From Ruminococcus flavefaciens (lineage in GTDB: Bacteria > Bacillota > Clostridia > Oscillospirales > Ruminococcaceae): a DNA stretch of 64,000 bases. The notes below the pieces were generated by a model, which ran no database searches, had not been told where the DNA came from, and saw nothing but the letters and a program-made list of their open reading frames with translations. Shown here piece after piece: positions 58,918 to 64,000 of this stretch (positions within the stretch are counted from its first letter, which is position 1; every line of letters starts with the position of its first letter). The stretch is taken from positions 131,420-195,419 of the forward strand of contig NZ_FPIP01000006.1 in assembly GCF_900119075.1 (NCBI RefSeq), written 5' to 3'. The translations under genes were made by a program, and so were the position numbers.

Positions 58918-61323
58918 CTAACGGCTTATCCTTATATTCGTAATAGCGCACTGGTCTCCCGTAAGAGCTGCATACAGCTTCGGGATGTCGTCGGTCACCG
59001 TTGTTATCGAGTGTATGGACAAACCGCAGTATTCCGTGGATATACCTATCTGTCCGCTTTTTATCTTAATAAGCAGTTCGCAGTCCTGACCTGCCTTGTT
59101 TTTCTCCTTGAAGCTGTTCCAGTCTGTGAAATCGTCCAGCTTGTTGACGTGAACTCTGTTCTCGGCGCGGTCGTCCTCCTCCCAGCCTTCGCCGTCAAGA
59201 CGAACAACTGTGAGCTCGCGGTAATTTTTGCCGTTTACCTGTCCGTCCTCGGAGGTATAGATAACAATGAACGGACAGTGCCATACCAGTCTTGCGGTAG
59301 GCAGGCTCATTGTATGGAATGAGATACGTGTTCCGTTGGTTATCTCGAAGCCCTCGGAACAATCCGAGCGCCAGCCGTCCACCTGAACATTGGGGATATC
59401 GCCCTGCGGAAGGTTTATGTAGGTTATCTCCTCTGCGATACGGGGAATATAGCTCTCGCTTATCTTCTCGCCTGTCTTAGCTACGTCAACGTCCTCGATT
59501 ATGCAGTTCTTGCCCGTAAGCGCCAGATAGCAGAACCTTGTGCTGTCGGGCAGAGCAAGTATTATCTCGTGGAATCGGTAGCAGTTCATAAGCCTGATGA
59601 GCACATGGTCCTTACAGCGCATAGCCTCGATATCGAATTCTATCTTTTCGCCGCGGAGCATAGCCTTTGTTTCGGCAGAAGCTCCTGCAGTCTCGTTTGT
59701 CCTGACTTGAGCGTTTCGGGTGCCCTTCTGCTCGACGACGCCGTCGGCGTGGATAGTGGCGTATTCGTAGTACAGCAGGTCTCTCTGCTTGCGCTCGCTG
59801 TCGTGCATTCTTCCGTCCAGCGAATCGAAAAGCACAAAGCTCGGGATATTTTCCTCGCTTCGCTCGTTGGACATATAGCTGGTCAGATGTATATGCACTA
59901 TGCCGTTATTAAGCAGTATACCGTCAGAGCGCGTAGTGCGGTACGGTCCGCAGAGCAGGGTTCCTATAGCCTCGCCCTCGGAGGCGTCCTCGCTCTCCCT
60001 CATTATGTACTCGGAATCAAGGTCGATGAGGTGGAGCATTATTCTTCCGTAATTGGGATCAAACTGAGTGCCCAAGCCCTTTACGAACTCCTCGCGGACT
60101 ATCTGCTGAGGGATAGGATCACGGTAGCTTCTCTTAGAGGTCATAGCGTCGTAGGCGTCGGCAACAGCGATTATACGGGCGATATCGGGGATATCCTCGC
60201 CCTTTAGTCCTGCGGGGTAGCCGTGACCGTCATAGCGCTCGTGGTGATAGTGAGCGCCTATGCTGAGATAGGGAGACTGGCTGATACTGGAAAGTATCTG
60301 CATTCCGATGACGGGGTGAGTCTTGATAGCTCCGTATTCCTCATCGGTGAGCTTGCCCTCCTTGTTGATGATACTGTCCTTTATGCCGATCTTTCCAACA
60401 TCGTGGAGCAGTGCGGCGAAGTATATCTCCTCACATTCCTTTTCGTTCTTGCCTGCGCTTCTTGCAACTTTTACGGAGTACTTTGCAACTCGGCGCGAGT
60501 GACCGTGAGTGTACTTATCCTTGGCGTCTATGGCGTTTGCAAGAGCAGTAGCCGTCTGCTCGAACAGCAGGTGCATATTCTTCTGCTCTTCACGGACTAC
60601 CTCTATTTCGTGCTTGTTGGCGCGTTCTATCATATAGTTCATATCAAGAAGCGCGAATACATAGAGCAGTACGACAAGTCCCACAAGAGTCATGCTCGTA
60701 AGGGAAACGCCGTATGTGAAAAGCTGTATTATCGAAGATATAAGCGGAACAATAGAGAAAAGCAGTATCGGTATGCGCATATGCTTGCTGATACGCTTGT
60801 AATGCTGTATAATTACCGACATATCAAGGACAAGTATTATCAGCGGTATGATATAGCATATCGGAAAGCCTGCTGAGCGCTGGTAGCAGTTCTGCTCGTC
60901 AAAGGTGTAGTAAAAGCCTGTAAACTGCGAGATAATAAGCATCACAAGTCCCAGAGCGCACATTATGCAGGATAGCTTCAGACGCACAGGCGGCTTTTCC
61001 ATACCGCCCTCATTGATATAAACGTTTATGAGATACAATGTAAAGGTAAAAATAATGCCGAGAATAAGCCCAAATACGAGAAAATTGCTTATCCTGACCA
61101 TGTAGTATCCTATCTGTCGGGTGTCGCCGCGGTAATGATAGGACATTCGCTCTGATATCAGCAGGAACATCGCACAGAGCTCAAGAGAGAGGATTATGTA
61201 CTTTCGCCCGGGTATTATGGCCTTTGTTATAAAGACAAAAAAAGCCAGCATACCGCATATCAGGCTCAGTGCGAACATTATATTAAGCTGATATTCCTTC
61301 AGCAGTTCAATAATACTGTTCAT
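58918..61323 (-). CDS. Membrane HD-GYP phosphodiesterase with beta-rich C-terminal module
   Basis: An 801-residue protein. Seven or eight TM helices fill residues about 12-235. The HD-GYP domain (about 260-430) has AIDAKDKYTHGHSRRVAKYS, HDVGKIGI and HHERYDGHGYP, with all metal-binding His/Asp, so it should hydrolyse c-di-GMP. The remaining ~370 residues are beta-rich, with one motif that seems repeated (RFCYLALTGKNCIIEDVDVA and LYAALTGDQCAITNIRIS), perhaps two copies of a carbohydrate-binding-like fold, on the cytoplasmic side if the HD-GYP domain is. The upstream promoter is at 61419-61447. Confidence 0.88.
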   Translation of the reverse strand: MNSIIELLKEYQLNIMFALSLICGMLAFFVFITKAIIPGRKYIILSLELCAMFLLISERMSYHYRGDTRQIGYYMVRISNFLVFGLILGIIFTFTLYLINVYINEGGMEKPPVRLKLSCIMCALGLVMLIISQFTGFYYTFDEQNCYQRSAGFPICYIIPLIILVLDMSVIIQHYKRISKHMRIPILLFSIVPLISSIIQLFTYGVSLTSMTLVGLVVLLYVFALLDMNYMIERANKHEIEVVREEQKNMHLLFEQTATALANAIDAKDKYTHGHSRRVAKYSVKVARSAGKNEKECEEIYFAALLHDVGKIGIKDSIINKEGKLTDEEYGAIKTHPVIGMQILSSISQSPYLSIGAHYHHERYDGHGYPAGLKGEDIPDIARIIAVADAYDAMTSKRSYRDPIPQQIVREEFVKGLGTQFDPNYGRIMLHLIDLDSEYIMRESEDASEGEAIGTLLCGPYRTTRSDGILLNNGIVHIHLTSYMSNERSEENIPSFVLFDSLDGRMHDSERKQRDLLYYEYATIHADGVVEQKGTRNAQVRTNETAGASAETKAMLRGEKIEFDIEAMRCKDHVLIRLMNCYRFHEIILALPDSTRFCYLALTGKNCIIEDVDVAKTGEKISESYIPRIAEEITYINLPQGDIPNVQVDGWRSDCSEGFEITNGTRISFHTMSLPTARLVWHCPFIVIYTSEDGQVNGKNYRELTVVRLDGEGWEEDDRAENRVHVNKLDDFTDWNSFKEKNKAGQDCELLIKIKSGQIGISTEYCGLSIHSITTVTDDIPKLYAALTGDQCAITNIRISR

Positions 61324-61418
61324 ATTTCAGATATGCCCCCTTTATTGTGCAAAACAGGCAGTATATGTTTTTAAGAATATATCAAAAAGTTTTCAGAATC
61401 TGCAATTATTATATGTAT

Positions 61419-61447
61419 ATTATACCATAAGAGGAGCAAAAATACAA
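61419..61447 (-). promoter_or_regulatory. Promoter for the HD-GYP gene
   Basis: Minus-strand TTGTAT, 17 bases, TATAAT, about 95 bases before the start. Confidence 0.65.
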
Positions 61448-61485
61448 GAGCTCCACAAAAAATTTACTTTTGAATAGAAAAATAA

Positions 61486-61556
61486 AAAAGCTCCGCGGCT
61501 GCGGAGTTGGGAAAACTGTAAAAATAAACTCCGGTGCGTTTGCATCGGAGTTTTTT
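61486..61556 (-). terminator. Two hairpin terminators downstream of tRNA-Gln
   Basis: ACTCCGGTGC/GCATCGGAGT (61526-61552) and GCTCCGC/GCGGAG (61488-61508), the second followed by a T-run on the minus strand. The first also has a T-run on the plus side. Confidence 0.8.
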
Positions 61557-61559
61557 GAG

Positions 61560-61632
61560 TTGGGGTGGAAGGATTTGAACCCTCGAAATAACGGAGTCAG
61601 AGTCCGCTGCCTTACCACTTGGCGACACCCCA
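61560..61632 (-). tRNA. tRNA-Gln (anticodon CTG)
   Basis: 73-base cloverleaf without encoded CCA: acceptor TGGGGTG/CACCCCA, anticodon region CGGACTCTGACTCCG (anticodon CTG), T-loop TTCAAAT. The unusual U1-A72 pair is characteristic of bacterial tRNA-Gln. Confidence 0.94.
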
Positions 61633-61661
61633 ATATGTTTACTGAATTATTCAGCTTTATT

Positions 61662-61690
61662 ATTATATCACTGATAAGGCGACTTGTCAA
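61662..61690 (-). promoter_or_regulatory. Promoter of tRNA-Gln
   Basis: Minus-strand TTGACA, 17 bases, TATAAT; both boxes perfect. Confidence 0.85.
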
Positions 61691-61732
61691 TAGGAAATAT
61701 AAAAATTTATCATTTAACTATAGCTGCTTATG

Positions 61733-61769
61733 CAGAAGTCCCCCATGCGAGTAGGGGACCGCTGCATAT
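61733..61769 (-). terminator. Hairpin after the VWA lipoprotein gene
   Basis: Stems ATGCAG/CTGCAT and GTCCCC/GGGGAC nested around a ten-base loop. T-run is weak on the minus strand, so termination may be partial. Confidence 0.5.
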
Positions 61770-61803
61770 GTATCACATTTTTCTGCCTTTCTTCTGTACT
61801 ACC

Positions 61804-63444
61804 TTAGTTATAGAGTCTCTCTGCGAGTTTTGCCAGAGAGATGAGCTCCTCGGTCTTTTCGTCGAATGCCAGAGATGTTGCAGTTCTTGCAACGTAGTCG
61901 TAGCTTGAGCTGCCCTTGAACTCTGAATTTCTGAGAAGCATTGCGAACTCGGCTGCTGCTGAAGCCAGTTTTATGGACTCGGAAGGCTCGGAGTTGTATT
62001 TCTCCATTCCGAACAGCTGAGATTCGTAGATGTCTCCGTCCTCACCGACGGGCTTGTAGGTAACTGAGAGCTTGCAGAGCTCGCTTCTGCCGTTGTCAAC
62101 GGGAGGCTCTGCTGTGTGCTCTGAGCTGAATTCCAGCTGAACGCCGCGGTATGTATCGCCTGTCTGTGCAAGCTCGACCTCATAGAGAGCTGTAACGCTG
62201 TGACCTGCGCCCACTTCGCCTGCGTCCTTGGTCTCGTCGTAGAAGTCCTCTGCGTTCATGAGTCTGTTATCATAGCCGATAAGTCTGTAGCTCTTTATCT
62301 GCGAGGGATTGAACTCCACCTGTATTTTGACGTCCTTGGCGATAGTGTAGAGAGTGCCTGCCATTTCCTGAACGAGAACGCGGTGAGCCTCGTCGACGGA
62401 GTCGATATAGCTGTAGTTTCCGTTGCCGTTATCGGCGATAGCCTCCAGCTTGTCGTCCTTGTAGTTGCCTGTGCCGAAGCCTAAAACTGAGAGGTAAACG
62501 CCCTTGTCTCTCTTGGACTCGATGAGCTTTACCAGCTCGCTCTCGGAGCTTGCGCCGATGTTGAGGTCGCCGTCTGTAGCGAGGATAACGCGGTTGTTTC
62601 CGCCCTCGATGAAGTATCTTTCAGCCAGTTTATAAGCCTGCTGTATGCCGCCCTCGCCGTTTGTGCCGCCGGAAGCTGTAATGGAGTAGAGAGCGTTTAG
62701 TATCTCGTCCTTATCCTTGCCGCTTGCGCCTTCAAGGATAGTATCGGAGTGTCCTGCATATGTAACGATAGATATACGGTCCTTTTCCGTGAGCTTTTCA
62801 GCCAGCATTGAGAAGGCTGTCTGCACCAGAGGAAGCTTGTCGTATGAAGCCATAGAGCCCGAAGAATCTATAAGGAAAACGATATTTGAGGGCGGAGTCT
62901 CCTTTTCTGGCATACGCTTGCCCTGTATGCCTATCATCATGAGCTTGTTTGCAGGGTTCCACGGACAGTCTGCAAGCTCAACGTAATCGCCGAAAACTCG
63001 TCCTTCCTCGGGATCGGGATAGTCATAATCGAAGTAGTTGATGAATTCCTCTGCACGGACAGCGTCCTCGGGGACTATAGTGCCGTCCTCAAGAAGTCTG
63101 CGTATATTTGAATAAGAAGCAGTGTCAACGTCAGCCGAGAATGTTGAGAGAGGCTCGGCTTTTGGATCCTTGAAGCCTGTTTCGATGTATTCCTTGTAGC
63201 TTTCATTGCGTGAAGCCTGAGTCGGACGCTCATAATATCCGCCGTCGCAGTCGTATTCGGGAGCGCAAACCGTAGCTTCATTTATATCCTCATGAACTAT
63301 AGAGTTATTGTTCCTGTGCTCGTCCTTTTTGTAAGTACCGCCATTGTAATTGCTTGTTGTTCCATCGCCGCAGCTGCAAAAAGCGCTCATTATTACTGTA
63401 CAGGCAGCAGCCATTGCTGCGTATCTTGTTAGCTTGGTATTCAT
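61804..63444 (-). CDS. VWA-domain lipoprotein, YfbK type
   Basis: A 546-residue exported lipoprotein: lipobox AFCSC at about residue 24, a low-complexity spacer, then an N-terminal YfbK-type segment (STFSADVDTASYSNIRRLLE), a VWA domain (about 190-370) with MIDAS residues in VFLIDSSGSMASYD, TASGGTNGEG and LATDGDLNIG, and a C-terminal region like DUF3520 of YfbK (about 380-546). Function in the family is unknown; metal-dependent protein binding on the cell surface is likely. Ribosome site AGGGAGG. The 5' leader is about 250 bases from the promoter at 63702-63730. Confidence 0.9.
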   Translation of the reverse strand: MNTKLTRYAAMAAACTVIMSAFCSCGDGTTSNYNGGTYKKDEHRNNNSIVHEDINEATVCAPEYDCDGGYYERPTQASRNESYKEYIETGFKDPKAEPLSTFSADVDTASYSNIRRLLEDGTIVPEDAVRAEEFINYFDYDYPDPEEGRVFGDYVELADCPWNPANKLMMIGIQGKRMPEKETPPSNIVFLIDSSGSMASYDKLPLVQTAFSMLAEKLTEKDRISIVTYAGHSDTILEGASGKDKDEILNALYSITASGGTNGEGGIQQAYKLAERYFIEGGNNRVILATDGDLNIGASSESELVKLIESKRDKGVYLSVLGFGTGNYKDDKLEAIADNGNGNYSYIDSVDEAHRVLVQEMAGTLYTIAKDVKIQVEFNPSQIKSYRLIGYDNRLMNAEDFYDETKDAGEVGAGHSVTALYEVELAQTGDTYRGVQLEFSSEHTAEPPVDNGRSELCKLSVTYKPVGEDGDIYESQLFGMEKYNSEPSESIKLASAAAEFAMLLRNSEFKGSSSYDYVARTATSLAFDEKTEELISLAKLAERLYN

Positions 63445-63701
63445 AGATAAACCTCCCTGATGTCCCGAGGGACTTTATTTTTTTTAGGCAATACCACACA
63501 GAACTTGTGCTGAAGATGCGCAGTCAGATTTTTCGCCAGATCGTATAGAAATGTCGCAGGCATACTGTCGTATGTCAAGATATTTCTGTGCGAGATGGCG
63601 GAAAATATGCAAGCAGATTCAGTGCAAAGCCGTCAGGCGGGTTTTGTGCGGTTTTGTCTATAAGTTCTGCGGTGACTTCCGCAGCTCTTTTCTATGCTTT
63701 T

Positions 63702-63730
63702 ATTATAGCTCCTGAACGGGCAGTTTACAA
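63702..63730 (-). promoter_or_regulatory. Promoter for the VWA lipoprotein, with long leader
   Basis: Minus-strand TTGTAA, 17 bases, TATAAT. The ~250-base leader (63445-63695) holds GCTGCGGAAG/CACCGCAG-like and GAAAT..ATTTC hairpins, of unknown purpose. Confidence 0.6.
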
Positions 63731-63923
63731 CAACAGAAAAATGCCATTTTAAAGACGATTTGAAGTATATTTTTTTAATATCGGGTTTCATTTCCTTACA
63801 ATTTATTGACATTCTTACAGCATTCTTGCAAATGTAAATAAAAAATGAAAAAATTTCACATCAGGTCTTTTCAAGTATCAACAAATGTGCTATAATAAAT
63901 GCAGTGCATTTATTATAAGTATT

Positions 63924-64000
63924 AAAAGCCCTTGCAGATACGCAAATCAGAGATTTGCTCCCTGCAATCGGGCAATTATAGCACAACGCTTTGCTTATGT
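63924..64000 (-). repeat. Covarying hairpin element, copy 2
   Basis: Reverse-strand copy of the element at 38651-38716: TATAAT, GCCC, TTGCAG, GCAAATC, CTC loop, GATTTGC, CTGCAA, GGGC, T-run. In this copy GCCC pairs perfectly with GGGC. The element runs to the window's right edge, so its 5' flank is partly unseen. Confidence 0.7.

Noticed and set aside
63445..63700. c-di-GMP or other riboswitch in the leader of the VWA lipoprotein gene
   Set aside because: Hairpins exist, but the conserved GEMM-type core bases could not be found; left as an unexplained leader.

Overview
The window looks like a chromosomal piece of a cellulolytic, low-to-mid GC Firmicute of the Ruminococcus type (R. flavefaciens / R. 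albus relatives). The case for this: six secreted proteins carry dockerin or dockerin-like EF-hand repeats, one of them a GH9 endoglucanase; the gene order is clostridial (thiN-spoVM, miaB-ylbF-mutS-mutL-miaA-hfq, yggS-sepF-ylmH-divIVA-ileS-lspA-rluD); promoters are of the TTGACA-17-TATAAT type; and intergenic spaces carry the palindromic repeats common in gut Ruminococcaceae. The species is an inference; no rRNA or cohesin gene is present.

Layout. 1-4 kb: end of thiN, a tiny spoVM, then a leftward group (purA, a dockerin-transglutaminase, a membrane protein with APVLDD repeats). 4-7.9 kb: repeat cluster, a membrane GGDEF protein, a secreted metallo-beta-lactamase-fold lipoprotein, and a small secreted double-dockerin protein. 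7.9-29.2 kb: a long rightward housekeeping run for tRNA modification, mismatch repair, Hfq, cell division (sepF, divIVA), ileS, lspA and rluD, interrupted by several unrecognised membrane proteins that include two sets of paralogues. 29.2-32.7 kb: split transketolase, then rplJ-rplL behind an L10 leader. 32.7-37.1 kb: a CAP-dockerin protein, a frameshifted acetyltransferase, and a leftward pyruvate formate-lyase operon whose glycyl-radical domain is encoded as a separate small protein. 37.1-43.4 kb: an AI-2E-family permease, a VWA-PP2C pair, and an operon preceded by two LexA-type boxes (small protein, sigma-region-4-like protein, PLP decarboxylase). 43.6-50 kb: a GGEEF cyclase, a large secreted repeat protein with dockerin, and the GH9 cellulase. 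50.4-55.8 kb: a two-gene leftward operon encoding a TIR-transmembrane-propeller protein and a membrane TrkA-N/RyR protein, the best candidate for a little-described signalling or conflict system. 55.9-64 kb: a Thr-rich dockerin protein, tRNA-Thr, tRNA-Leu, a PfkB sugar kinase, an HD-GYP membrane protein, tRNA-Gln and a YfbK-like VWA lipoprotein.

Themes. c-di-GMP turnover is represented by two GGDEF proteins and one HD-GYP protein. Cell-surface and cellulosome-type secretion is spread over the window. Non-coding structure is unusually rich: two inverted copies of a ~250-310 bp hairpin element sitting inside terminator-like stems, at least fourteen GTAGGGG palindromes, a covarying hairpin element present twice, and a Shine-Dalgarno that a hairpin appears to bring close to the ileS start. 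All calls come from reading the sequence; no database search was run.
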